From positions 1 to 64,000 of the forward strand of contig CAADSM010000001.1 in assembly GCA_900751785.1 (NCBI GenBank): DNA of 64,000 bases, given 5' to 3'. Shown in pieces: positions 55,767 to 64,000 of this stretch. A model generated the notes under the pieces. That model saw only the letters and a list, made by a program, of their open reading frames with translations, did not search any database and was not told the DNA's origin. A program made the position numbers and the translations under genes. Position 1 is the stretch's first letter, and every line of letters begins with the position of its first letter. Source of the stretch: Lachnospiraceae bacterium (lineage in GTDB: Bacteria > Bacillota > Clostridia > Lachnospirales > Lachnospiraceae).

Positions 55767-58399
55767 AATCTCGACTCTCCTTTCTCCATTGACCTGATCC
55801 CCACAGCTGTACTGATCAGAAACACGATGATCATCAGGATACAGACACTCAGCTCCCATAACGGCGCCGCATCAATAAGCACTCTGTCCAATGCAAGGAC
55901 CGGCAGGTTCTGCGTGAATCCATTCAATAGATTGGAATATACCTCATAAATCATACCCTGTCCTTTACTCGCCTCCGCCAGGCGCACCTGCTCCGCGTAC
56001 TTCTGGCAGAAGATCAGAATATATGCGCACGGGATTCCCGCCAGCACCCAGACCGCCTGTTTTACACCATCAGACAATGCCATTCTGTGGAACGTCCGTT
56101 CCTCCATCCCCATCCTGCGGAACAGGCGGTATTCTCCGCGCAGATAAAATCCCTGGTTTCTTCTCATATTAAGCTGGAGCACAAGATAAACTGATATGCC
56201 GACGGCCATCATGCTCCCGTAGATGCTCACGCCCCGGACCATATTTTCCGCATTGACCCTTATAGTTTCTATATTTGAATAAAATGACATTTCCTTTGCC
56301 TCGAACATTGAGGCCAGCTGTTTCTCTGTACTTTCATAAGATGCATCCCCATTAAAGTCAAGTCCTATCCTGTCAATCTGCAGCGTCTGTCCGTCCGCTG
56401 CCGCGATCTTCTCCGCCAGTTTATATGAGCCTATCACATTATACAGACCATAAAAATCAAGTTCTTGTTCGTCATCCACGCTCATCACCGCTCCTGCCTC
56501 GGTCTCGGTCTTCCCCTCCCAGTCACGGCTTTCTATGTTCAGCCGATCACCTGCCGCGATCCCGGGATCCGGGACTTCACTCCCAAGGAAATACTGCTCC
56601 CTGATCAGAATGATCACCTGTTCTCCCCGGTCAAACTTTTCCCGGTCAAATTTCTCCCCTTCAGCTTCAACACCTGTCTTTTCCAGAAATGAGCTGTAAT
56701 CGTCGTAGAACAGGAACCGCTCACAGGGATGCTCTCCTTTCTCCCACTCGATTCCGGAATACTCTTCATCCATGCTGATATACTGCTCCAGCATCGGGCT
56801 TTCTTTCTTGCCGTCCCACAGCAGTATATGGCGTTCATCCAGCAGTTCTCTCTCCATGCTCTCCACACCGATCAGTGATTCGATCTGCGCAATATCCGCC
56901 TCTGTAAGCCCTTCATACATATTATAAAAATCACACCCCACCGTTCCCTCGGATACTTGAGGCACTCCGTTTATCTCAACGGCTCCGTAGCTGGTCTGTG
57001 CATATTCGTAACGCACGGTTTTTTCTGCATCAAAATCTGTAAGAGTTTTTTCTGCCCATTCATAAGACGAAATTGCTGTATTTATCTTTTCTGCGCACAA
57101 AACCATGACCATACAGACAATTACCGTAAAAAGAGCCGCCGCTGCCTGCCGGAAAGGATACAGTTTTCTCTGGCGCACAAAAAAGCTCTTGAGCAGTTTC
57201 TTCTTCGCCCTGCATTTGCGGATTCTCCTAAGCTGCCTTTCTGTAACTGTCTTTGTATTTTTCACAAGTGACCGGTCTCCACTCACGATCCATGCAGCCA
57301 GTATCACCAGAAACAGCACCCCGAAGACAACACCCGCCTGCAGGAAGACTTCTCCCGGAAGGAACTCATACAGATAGGGAAGTTCTGTTCCCGCCGACAC
57401 GCCGGCGCAGATGGCAGCCCCCAGCAGATGGGGAATGACCTGAGCTGCAAGCGCCCAGGGGAACGCTCCGTAGATCCCCTCGATCAGGATCATCAGCCGG
57501 ATCTGAGACCGCTCTGCTCCGATCGTTCTGTACTGATAGTACCATTTCCTTCTTCCGTTCTCATAAGAGATCAGGAGATACCCTGACGCGACAGCCGCCA
57601 CCACCAGAAGGATCAGCTTCACTGCCGCGAACATCTCAGGCGAGCCCCACAGCCTCTGCTCATATGCATACAGATTGTATGTACACCGGAGCCCGCTCTT
57701 CAGAAACGGCGCTGTAAATTCGTCTATATCGATATCCTGATACGCCCTGTCAAGCTGATAGAACCAGACACGGTTAAATATCCCGCCCACAGCCTCCAGC
57801 CCTTCCTCTGTGACAATGCAGGAAGGAAGGGGATGAGAGCTGTCTGTGTTCCAGTTTGAGGCAAAGCTCCTGATCGTTCCGACAAGCTCAAACTCCTTCC
57901 TCGCTATGTTCCCGTACTCATCCGTCTGTACCCCGATGGATATCGTCTGCCCGAGGTCGTAGCTGTATCCCATTGCCGCCAGTGCAGGCAGGTCCATGGC
58001 GATCTCATCACTATTCTCCGGGAGTCTTCCCTCATAGAGAGAGACGTTGCCCATCTCCGCAAATGCTTCGTCGGTCGCTCCTACATATTTCCCGGTTCCC
58101 ACACCGTCCCGGTCCAGTACCTCTCCGCCGGTACTGCTGATCCCTTTCTCCAGCAGGTATGGATGCTCCAGCCTCTCGAAAGGTGCAGGCTCCTCGCTTT
58201 TCAGCTCCTCTGTCACGGACAGGATCCATTCCCCATAGTTCAGGTAATTTTTCTCCGTCACATACCGGTTCATCACGTTCTGGAACACACTGATACCCGA
58301 CAGGAACAGCACGGCGATAAATACCGCCGCTGAGACAAAGCGCATCTCCCTTCGCCGCCTTTTCACACTGCGCATGACCATTTTAAAAAACAAGCCCAT
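55763..58399 (-). CDS. large FtsX-like permease, paralogue
   Basis: An 878-residue permease of the same type as the 52215 protein, without the acidic insert (here only IGVQTDEYGNIARKEF). The layout is one N-terminal membrane segment, an outer domain, a central membrane pair, a second outer domain and three C-terminal segments. The first gene of the transporter operon; its promoter and a possible regulator site lie 70 bases upstream. The two-component genes upstream end in a terminator, so regulation is probably by the neighbouring response regulator acting on this promoter. Confidence 0.86.
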   Translation of the reverse strand: MGLFFKMVMRSVKRRRREMRFVSAAVFIAVLFLSGISVFQNVMNRYVTEKNYLNYGEWILSVTEELKSEEPAPFERLEHPYLLEKGISSTGGEVLDRDGVGTGKYVGATDEAFAEMGNVSLYEGRLPENSDEIAMDLPALAAMGYSYDLGQTISIGVQTDEYGNIARKEFELVGTIRSFASNWNTDSSHPLPSCIVTEEGLEAVGGIFNRVWFYQLDRAYQDIDIDEFTAPFLKSGLRCTYNLYAYEQRLWGSPEMFAAVKLILLVVAAVASGYLLISYENGRRKWYYQYRTIGAERSQIRLMILIEGIYGAFPWALAAQVIPHLLGAAICAGVSAGTELPYLYEFLPGEVFLQAGVVFGVLFLVILAAWIVSGDRSLVKNTKTVTERQLRRIRKCRAKKKLLKSFFVRQRKLYPFRQAAAALFTVIVCMVMVLCAEKINTAISSYEWAEKTLTDFDAEKTVRYEYAQTSYGAVEINGVPQVSEGTVGCDFYNMYEGLTEADIAQIESLIGVESMERELLDERHILLWDGKKESPMLEQYISMDEEYSGIEWEKGEHPCERFLFYDDYSSFLEKTGVEAEGEKFDREKFDRGEQVIILIREQYFLGSEVPDPGIAAGDRLNIESRDWEGKTETEAGAVMSVDDEQELDFYGLYNVIGSYKLAEKIAAADGQTLQIDRIGLDFNGDASYESTEKQLASMFEAKEMSFYSNIETIRVNAENMVRGVSIYGSMMAVGISVYLVLQLNMRRNQGFYLRGEYRLFRRMGMEERTFHRMALSDGVKQAVWVLAGIPCAYILIFCQKYAEQVRLAEASKGQGMIYEVYSNLLNGFTQNLPVLALDRVLIDAAPLWELSVCILMIIVFLISTAVGIRSMEKGESRL

Positions 58400-58461
58400 T
58401 CAAAACGCCTCCTTTCCTTCTCTCATGCCTTTCCCGTCCCTGTTTCTCTATTTATATTCTT

Positions 58462-58490
58462 ATTATATCCGCCGAACCTTACAGGAAGGT
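58462..58490 (-). promoter_or_regulatory. promoter with regulator dyad of the transporter operon
   Basis: TATAAT (58467-58462) on the minus strand. The -35 position (58490-58485, ACCTTC) is poor and is covered by the inverted repeat ACCTT-N5-AAGGT (58476-58490), which fits activation by a response regulator. Confidence 0.5.
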
Positions 58491-58548
58491 GACAGGAGAC
58501 ATCATTTTATCCTGGATCAGACGATTTTCTGTCCTGAATCCTCCTATA

Positions 58549-58595
58549 GAAAAAGACAGAGAGGAAAAGCCTGTCCTGCTCAAATCCTCTCTGTC
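58549..58595 (-). terminator. terminator after the second kinase
   Basis: GACAGAGAGG / CCTCTCTGTC stem whose 5' arm overlaps the last codons of the kinase, followed on the minus strand by TTTTTC. It separates the two-component genes from the transporter genes. Confidence 0.75.
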
Positions 58596-59845
58596 TTCAT
58601 GATAGAATATGCCGGGAGTATCATGGTGAACTCCGCGCCGCCTCCCTCTGCATTTCTCGCCGCGACTGTCCCGAAGTGCTGCTCGATCACCAATCTTGCC
58701 AGATTCAGGCCGATCCCCACGTGCGATGTTCCCGTTTTTTCCGGAAGATAGAACCTGTCAAAGATATGCGGAAGATCCTTCTCCGATATCCCCGGCCCAT
58801 GATCCCGGATCACGATCTTGATGCCCTCCCTGCTCTGGGTCAGCGAGGCGGTGATCTTCTCCCCGCTGGCGTCGTGCTCCAGACAGTTCTTCAGGATATT
58901 TGAGAACGCCTCCTTGAGCCACTCATAATCCCCGTAATACTCTGCCTCTCTGTCTCCCATGGTCAGGATCCTCTCCGTTCCATCCTCGAGAGAAGCGGCG
59001 CAGTCCTCCAGAAGATCCGCCATCCGAAACATCTCCCTGTGCCAGATGACCTTTCCCGCCTCCAGGCGCCCGATATCCAGAAGTCTCTTCATCAGCTTTC
59101 CGATCTCATCCGTGTATCTCAGGCTCTGCTGTGCCAGCTCCCGCGCTTCTCCCTCCGTACCTTCCATGATCCGCTCTTGAGAAATAGAGATACAGCTCAG
59201 CGGAGTCTTGATCTGATGCGCGATATTCTCTATAAAGTTCTGGGTCATGAGATTCTTTTCCTGCAGGTAATGCTCTTCCGCCTCCAGACGCTCGAACAGC
59301 TTCGCGATCTCATACTCCAGAGCCTGCTCCGGTTCCTCCGGCTGCACCGCCCCGTCAGACTGCGATCCGCCATCCGCCGTTTCCTCCGGCTGTTCTCTGC
59401 CGCTGGCTGCCGGAGCCATCTCGCCGCTCCGGATCCGCCGCACCAGCTCTTCCTCTCTCTCTTCTCTGAGCCTCTCCATCCAGACAAACAGGATCAGCAG
59501 AGCGATGCCCGCCAGGATCTCGACGCAGACCATCCCGGCGCTGAAGGTATAAAGCCTGCTCTGCTCGTAAAGATACTCCGCCCCCTTGTCGGTATACCCC
59601 AGTGCCGTCAGGGCTTCCTCCCCCTTCTCGACAGCGCCGCCGCGCTCTCCCTCGAACAGCCATCCCATCATCTGCTCCGCACTCTCCGGATCCTCCTCAT
59701 ACAGTCTCCCGATCATGCTCTTTAAGCCTTCTTCATAATCCTGCCGCACTCCCCATGCAAAGAGACATGTGCCGGCGGCCATGAGCAGAAGGAGCACTGC
59801 AAAAACCGCCGGGATCAGCCTCTTCCTGCGCTTATAATTCTTCAT
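58580..59845 (-). CDS. sensor histidine kinase with outer domain
   Basis: A 421-residue kinase. Two membrane segments (about 11-34 and 95-118) enclose an outer domain of 60 residues. A variable charged linker (about 140-185) is followed by the HisKA H-box NIAHQIKTPLSCI, N-box NILKNCLEH and G-box DHGPGIS, with GIGLNLARLV. The linker is rich in Glu, Ala and Gln. It follows its response regulator gene by 14 bases and probably detects cell-envelope attack. Confidence 0.92.
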   Translation of the reverse strand: MKNYKRRKRLIPAVFAVLLLLMAAGTCLFAWGVRQDYEEGLKSMIGRLYEEDPESAEQMMGWLFEGERGGAVEKGEEALTALGYTDKGAEYLYEQSRLYTFSAGMVCVEILAGIALLILFVWMERLREEREEELVRRIRSGEMAPAASGREQPEETADGGSQSDGAVQPEEPEQALEYEIAKLFERLEAEEHYLQEKNLMTQNFIENIAHQIKTPLSCISISQERIMEGTEGEARELAQQSLRYTDEIGKLMKRLLDIGRLEAGKVIWHREMFRMADLLEDCAASLEDGTERILTMGDREAEYYGDYEWLKEAFSNILKNCLEHDASGEKITASLTQSREGIKIVIRDHGPGISEKDLPHIFDRFYLPEKTGTSHVGIGLNLARLVIEQHFGTVAARNAEGGGAEFTMILPAYSIMKTERI

Positions 59846-59859
59846 TCCGCCCTCTCACC

Positions 59860-60558
59860 TCACTCCAGGCATCTTTCCACAGGTTTCGCGAACCGGTAGC
59901 CGAATCCCCGGATCGTCTCAATATACTCAGAACCGATCTTCCTCCGCAGCCTGCTGATGTTCACAGAAAGGGTGTTGTCCTCGATCTCCTGCCCCCAGGC
60001 ATCCCACAGCTTCTCCATCAGGCTTTCGCGCCTGACGATCCGGCCCGGATTCTCCATCAGGACGACCAGCAGCCGGTACTCGATCGAGCTCAGGCTGACT
60101 TCGCTTCCATCCTTCTGCACCGTGCTGGCATGTGTGTCCACACGGATCTGCCCGCTTTTCATCACATCGGACGGACGCTTCCCGTTCCGCCTTAAGTTCG
60201 CCTGGATCCTCGAGAGCAGTTCCGCTGTCCGGAACGGCTTTGACACATAGTCGTCTCCGCCTAGATCCAGCCCCTTCACCACAGACTCCTCATCGTCGCA
60301 GGCCGTCAGGAAAATAACCGGCTTCATATTCTTCTGTCGGATCAGACGGCACAGTTCGAACCCGTCTCCGTCCGGCAGCCAGATATCCAAAAGGTACAGG
60401 CTGATCTCGCTGTCATTTAAAATGTACTGGACCGCCTCCGCACGGCTCGACGCCGTCTCGACCTCATAGCCGCGCTCCGTCAATATCGCCTTGATCTGCC
60501 TCTGTAAATAAATCTCGTCCTCCACGACCAGAAGTTTTCTGTTCCTCTCTTCCGCCAC
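59860..60558 (-). CDS. OmpR-family response regulator
   Basis: A 232-residue regulator. The phospho-acceptor aspartate lies in LYLLDIWLPDGDG, with VVEDE at the start and a lysine in VSKPFRT. The C-terminal winged helix has LSSIEYRLLVVLMENPG and VNISRLRRKIG. The start is a GTG at 60558 behind GGAGGG, shorter than the first possible frame. It should regulate the downstream transporter genes. Confidence 0.93.
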   Translation of the reverse strand: MAEERNRKLLVVEDEIYLQRQIKAILTERGYEVETASSRAEAVQYILNDSEISLYLLDIWLPDGDGFELCRLIRQKNMKPVIFLTACDDEESVVKGLDLGGDDYVSKPFRTAELLSRIQANLRRNGKRPSDVMKSGQIRVDTHASTVQKDGSEVSLSSIEYRLLVVLMENPGRIVRRESLMEKLWDAWGQEIEDNTLSVNISRLRRKIGSEYIETIRGFGYRFAKPVERCLE

Positions 60559-60597
60559 TCTGCCGCCCTCCGATCCGTTTCTCATTTTCTGTCATTT

Positions 60598-60626
60598 ATT
60601 ATAGCAACAGTAAAATTCCCGTTCAA
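60598..60626 (-). promoter_or_regulatory. promoter of the second two-component operon
   Basis: TTGAAC (60626-60621), 17 bases, TATAAT (60603-60598) on the minus strand. Confidence 0.75.
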
Positions 60627-60733
60627 CCTCTTTCTGGCTGAACTGCTGCCCCTGTGGCTGCTTGGATGACTGCTCACTCTTAACCGCCGCACGCACGTGC
60701 ACCCGCCCCGCTGATGCGCTCCGGCCCATGCCC

Positions 60734-60762
60734 CTTGAACATGCCGCGCAAAACAAGTATAA
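60734..60762 (+). promoter_or_regulatory. promoter of the GNAT gene
   Basis: TTGAAC (60734-60739), 17 bases, TATAAT (60757-60762). It repeats the hexamers of the divergent promoter on the other strand, 110 bases away. Confidence 0.75.
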
Positions 60763-60829
60763 TGGACCCATGCATTCCATCGCATGCAATTGATTTTTAC
60801 AGGAGTTTTAATATCGGAGAGTGAATCGT

Positions 60830-61318
60830 ATGAGAATCAGAAAAACGAAACCAGAAGAATTGAAGCTGGTCATGAAGCTATATGAAAATGCCCGCTCCTT
60901 TATGGCAGCCCACGGCAATCCTTCGCAATGGGGCACCTCCCATCCGGGCGAGGATCTCATCCTGCGGGATATCGAGGAGAGAAACAGCTATGTCTGCGAG
61001 GAGCACGGAGCCGTGACCGCCGTCTTCTACTACAGAGAAGGCAGCGATCCTACCTACGCCCGGATCTATGACGGACAATGGCTCAACGAGCTTCCCTACG
61101 GCGTGGTCCACCGCATTACCTCAGACGGGACCGTGAAGGGAACCGCTTCCTTCTGCCTGGACTGGGCCTTCCGCCAGTGCGGCAACCTTAAGATCGATAC
61201 CCACCGGGATAATTACATCATGCAGCACCTTCTCGAAAAGAACGGTTTCAGACAGTGCGGGATCATCTACACAGATGACGGGAGCGAGAGGCTTGCCTAC
61301 CAGAAGGCAGCGCAGTAA
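60830..61318 (+). CDS. GNAT family acetyltransferase
   Basis: A 162-residue N-acetyltransferase. It opens MRIRKTKPEELKLVMKLYENARSFM and has VVHRITSDGTVKGTASFCLDWAFRQC, the acetyl-CoA-binding region, and the terminal motif HLLEKNGFRQCGIIY. This type occurs widely in Clostridia, acting on unknown small molecules or proteins. The ATG at 60830 is preferred, as GGAGA lies nine bases before it. It is single with its own promoter and terminator. Confidence 0.9.
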   Translation: MRIRKTKPEELKLVMKLYENARSFMAAHGNPSQWGTSHPGEDLILRDIEERNSYVCEEHGAVTAVFYYREGSDPTYARIYDGQWLNELPYGVVHRITSDGTVKGTASFCLDWAFRQCGNLKIDTHRDNYIMQHLLEKNGFRQCGIIYTDDGSERLAYQKAAQ

Positions 61319-61392
61319 GGAACGATCCGGGCTGGCATGCCGCTGCAGCTTTCTATCACTGAGCACAGTGTGAACAATAACGGACAGAAAAT

Positions 61393-61422
61393 AAGCAGAT
61401 CCGCCGCGGAATCTGCTTTTTC
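61393..61422. terminator. bidirectional terminator between GNAT and hydroxylase
   Basis: AAGCAGAT / ATCTGCTT stem with a GC-rich inner part, then TTTTT on the plus strand and A-rich sequence on the other side, between two convergent genes. Confidence 0.75.
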
Positions 61423-61438
61423 TGTATATAAGGAATCT

Positions 61439-63742
61439 TTATTTGTCTTTCTGCATTCCCCAGTAGATCTTTTCCGCCGTCATCGGCAGCTCGCGGATGA
61501 TCACGCCGACCGCATTCTGGATCGCGTTGGAGATCGCCGGGGAAGGCGTGTTGATGACGATCTCTCCGATGGACTTTGCACCGAAAGGCCCTGTCGGCTC
61601 ATAGCTGCTCTCGAACTCGACTCGGATCGTTCCCACATCAAGACGGCTCGGGATCTTGTACTGCATGAAGGAGTTGCTGTAGTTCTTTCCCTTCTCGTTG
61701 TAGACAATATCCTCATAGAGCGCCATTCCGATGCCCTGCGCGATACCGCCCTCTACCTGTACCCTTGCAAGGCTCGGGTTCACGACAGTTCCGCAGTCTA
61801 CCACAGCCACATAGTCGATCAGCTCCGGCACTCCGGTCTCCTTGTCGATCTCCACCTCAGCCATGCCTACCATGAACGGCGGCGGGGAAGTCGGCGAGGA
61901 AAACGCCTCGCTGGCAGAGAGAGGTTCATTGTTAAAGCTCATCACCTTATTTCCGATGTCTCTTCTTGTGATGGATTCTCCGGTCTTCAGGTTCGTCACC
62001 TTCTGTCCGTCAAATTCCACATCCTCCACGGAGCAGCCCAGATATTCCGCGCCCCTCTCGCAGAGCTTCTTTCTCAGCGTCTCACATGTCCTGACAACCG
62101 CCATTCCGGTCACATAAGTCGTGCTGGACGCATAGGATCCGCAGTCATAAGGTGAGACGTCTGTGTCCACGCCGTGGACAAGGATATCGCTCATATCACA
62201 GTCCAGGCACTCCGCCGCCATCTGGGTGAGGATCGTATCACATCCCGTTCCCATATCGGTGGCGCCGATCATCAGGCTGTAATACCCGTCGTCATTCACC
62301 TTGATCGCCACAGAGCCGGTATCTACATGGGAGATACCTGACCCCTGCATCGCCATAGCCACGCCGACGCCGCGGACCTTGCCGTTGCCCATATCGCGGC
62401 AGGGATACTTCTCATCCCAGCCGATCATCTCCTTGGCACGCGCCATACAGCGGTCAAGGGCACAGCTCTTCGTCGTCTCCCCGTAGTAGGCAGGCATTAC
62501 CATGCCTTCCCGCACCATATTCTTCTCTCTCAGGACTGTCGGGTCCATGCCGAGGGTCTGCGCCAGCTCGTTCACAGCGGACTCCACGGCGAAGATGCCC
62601 TGGGTCGCGCCGTATCCACGGTAAGCTCCTGCTGACATCACGTTTGTATATACTACGTCGTACGTAAAGCGGAACGCCTCCGGGCTTCCGTACAGCGGGA
62701 TGGACTTGTGTCCGGAGAGCCCCACCGTCGTCGGTCCGTGTTCACCGAATGCGCCTGTATTGGAGAGCGTGTGCAGATCGATCGCACGGATCCTGCCCTC
62801 CTTGTCCGCGCCGACACGGACATGCATCTCCATCTCATGTCTCGGGGAGGATGCGATCATGGACTCTTCCCTCGTGTAGATGATCTTTGCCGGCTTTCCT
62901 GTCTTCCATGTCACCAGAGCCGGATACACCTCCGATACCGAGGTCTGCTTCGCGCCGAAGCCGCCGCCGATACGCGGCTTGATCACACGTACCTTGTGCT
63001 TCGGGATATCCAGTGCGTTGCCGAGGATACGGCGCACATGGAACGGCACCTGTGTGGAAGAGACTACGTTCAGCCTTCCATATGCATCCATATAAGTATA
63101 AGTGCGGAATGTCTCCATCATCGTCTGCTGGTTCGCCTTCGTGTGATATACGCGGTCGATCACATAGTCGCAGGAGTCAAGGACTGCGTCCACATCGCCT
63201 TCACCGCAGACATCGTGTGCACAGAGATTTCTCTTGTTGTCTGCGCCCACATTGCAGAGGCTCCTCCAGTTCTCCTCCGGATGCACAAGGATCGGATTGT
63301 CCTTTGCCTTCCGGAAATCAAGCACCGGCTCGAGCACCTCGTATTTGATCTTGACCAGCTTCATGGCCTTCTTCACAGCTTCCTCGGAGGTCCCTGCAAC
63401 GATCGCCGCGGCGTCGCCCACGAAACGCATTCGCTGATCGAGGATCAGACGGTCATATGGGCTCGGCTCCGGATACGTCTGTCCTGCAAGGGTAAAACGC
63501 TTGTCCGGGCAGTCCTTATAGGTCAGGACACACTCGATCCCGGGCACCGCTTCTGCGCGGGAGGTATCGATCTCCTTGATCAGCGCATGGGCGTGAGGAC
63601 TCCTGACGATCTTCACGATCAGGCAGTCCGCCGGAGCAAGATCGTTCGTATAGACCGCCTTGCCTGTGACCAGCGCCTCCGAATCTACTTTTGCCACCGG
63701 ATGGTTTACTACTCTGAGCTCTTCTGTCCGTTCCATATTCAT
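61439..63742 (-). CDS. molybdenum hydroxylase catalytic subunit (xanthine dehydrogenase family)
   Basis: A 767-residue molybdopterin-binding subunit of the xanthine dehydrogenase/aldehyde oxidase family. The a/b hammerhead domain lies at about 20-125 (VTGKAVYTNDL), the cofactor domains follow with GGFGAKQ, AYRGYGATQGIF and the catalytic glutamate in GAKSIGEIV close to the C-terminus. The substrate (a purine or aromatic aldehyde) cannot be told. The ATG at 63742 overlaps the stop of the [2Fe-2S] subunit (ATGA) with AAGGAGG before it. It needs the cofactor made by the moa genes at 32-34 kb. Confidence 0.9.
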   Translation of the reverse strand: MNMERTEELRVVNHPVAKVDSEALVTGKAVYTNDLAPADCLIVKIVRSPHAHALIKEIDTSRAEAVPGIECVLTYKDCPDKRFTLAGQTYPEPSPYDRLILDQRMRFVGDAAAIVAGTSEEAVKKAMKLVKIKYEVLEPVLDFRKAKDNPILVHPEENWRSLCNVGADNKRNLCAHDVCGEGDVDAVLDSCDYVIDRVYHTKANQQTMMETFRTYTYMDAYGRLNVVSSTQVPFHVRRILGNALDIPKHKVRVIKPRIGGGFGAKQTSVSEVYPALVTWKTGKPAKIIYTREESMIASSPRHEMEMHVRVGADKEGRIRAIDLHTLSNTGAFGEHGPTTVGLSGHKSIPLYGSPEAFRFTYDVVYTNVMSAGAYRGYGATQGIFAVESAVNELAQTLGMDPTVLREKNMVREGMVMPAYYGETTKSCALDRCMARAKEMIGWDEKYPCRDMGNGKVRGVGVAMAMQGSGISHVDTGSVAIKVNDDGYYSLMIGATDMGTGCDTILTQMAAECLDCDMSDILVHGVDTDVSPYDCGSYASSTTYVTGMAVVRTCETLRKKLCERGAEYLGCSVEDVEFDGQKVTNLKTGESITRRDIGNKVMSFNNEPLSASEAFSSPTSPPPFMVGMAEVEIDKETGVPELIDYVAVVDCGTVVNPSLARVQVEGGIAQGIGMALYEDIVYNEKGKNYSNSFMQYKIPSRLDVGTIRVEFESSYEPTGPFGAKSIGEIVINTPSPAISNAIQNAVGVIIRELPMTAEKIYWGMQKDK

Positions 63743-64000
63743 CCCCGCGCCTCCTTTCTGTATGCCAGATACTTCTGTATCGCACGGAGCTGCCCCATGT
63801 AGCCTGTGCACCTGCACAGATTGCCCGCAAGGTACTCCTTGATCTCTTCGATATCAGGATCTTCCAGCTCCCGCACCATGGCAAGGACATTCATGATAAA
63901 ACCTGGGGAGCAGAAGCCGCACTGCTCAGCGCCCTCGTCCGCAAGAAATCTTCCGAACTCTGCCGCCTCCTTCTCCACGCCCTCAAGCGTCGTGATCTCA
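63739..64000 (-). CDS. [2Fe-2S] subunit of the molybdenum hydroxylase, partial
   Basis: The C-terminal 86 residues of the small iron-sulfur subunit, cut by the window edge. CGFCSPGF and NLCRCTGY give the four cysteines of the second, helical [2Fe-2S] cluster. The N-terminal ferredoxin-like domain would lie past 64000. It transfers electrons from the molybdenum site. It is translationally coupled to the catalytic subunit gene. Confidence 0.93.
   Translation of the reverse strand, partial: EITTLEGVEKEAAEFGRFLADEGAEQCGFCSPGFIMNVLAMVRELEDPDIEEIKEYLAGNLCRCTGYMGQLRAIQKYLAYRKEARG

Noticed and set aside
62708-63802. 364-codon plus-strand frame opposite the hydroxylase gene
   Set aside because: Shadow of a strongly conserved enzyme; no ribosome site.

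Overview
The window looks like chromosomal core DNA of a spore-forming Firmicute of the class Clostridia, most likely a gut Lachnospiraceae. The evidence is gene content: CodY, SigK, IreB, RNase J, a HrcA-type CIRCE operator on groES-groEL, pyruvate formate-lyase, SpaA-type surface protein, and the families DUF5688 and DUF4317. Base composition is near 50% GC, and many genes have strong GGAGG-type ribosome sites. The assignment is inference from gene content; there is no rRNA in the window. Most genes lie on the minus strand.

Layout. 0.1-0.3 kb: tRNA-Arg(CCG). 0.3-4.1 kb: a DUF5688 gene translationally coupled to a six-domain SpaA surface protein. 4.4-7.2 kb: efp, a YqeG phosphatase, a chorismate mutase-shikimate kinase fusion and a cell-wall amidase. 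7.4-11.2 kb: guaB and groES-groEL. 11.3-17.5 kb: a small unknown gene, codY, topA, dprA and comM. 17.8-19.1 kb: an uninterrupted sigK without a pro-sequence, facing a LemA-like gene. 19.1-25.9 kb: a housekeeping run (ireB-ruvX-DUF1292-fur-rnj-trmR-trhP, with mtaB upstream). 26.0 kb: a Crh-like HPr-family gene with a structured leader. 26.4-31.5 kb: a GH25 lipoprotein, prmA, rsmE, a cysteine desulfurase and thiI. 31.6-35.4 kb: moaC-mogA-moaA-MOSC for molybdenum cofactor, with an M50-like membrane protein upstream. 35.5-36.9 kb: a PD-(D/E)XK (Rpn-like) nuclease beside a duplicated 153-bp terminator repeat. 36.9-41.6 kb: a MarR-controlled heterodimeric ABC exporter. 42-43.6 kb: a small XRE regulator and DUF4317. 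43.9-48.6 kb: a BceAB-BceRS-like peptide sensing and detoxification module. 48.7-52.1 kb: pflB-pflA with a Fur box and repeated hairpins. 52.2-60.6 kb: a second two-component system and an ABC transporter with two paralogous giant permeases. 60.8-64 kb: a GNAT acetyltransferase and a molybdenum hydroxylase (catalytic and [2Fe-2S] subunits) running off the end.

How genes work together. The molybdopterin genes at 31.6-34.3 kb supply the cofactor needed by the hydroxylase at 61.4-64 kb. TrhP and TrmR act in sequence on tRNA wobble uridine, and MtaB, ThiI and the cysteine desulfurase add further tRNA modification. Two separate two-component/ABC modules and one MarR/ABC module give this stretch a strong envelope-stress and export theme. 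The signals most worth a second look are the prosequence-less sigK with a perfect SigK-type promoter, the HPr-like protein lacking the phosphorylatable histidine, the terminator-bearing tandem repeat beside the nuclease gene, and the repeated hairpins and Fur box around pflBA.
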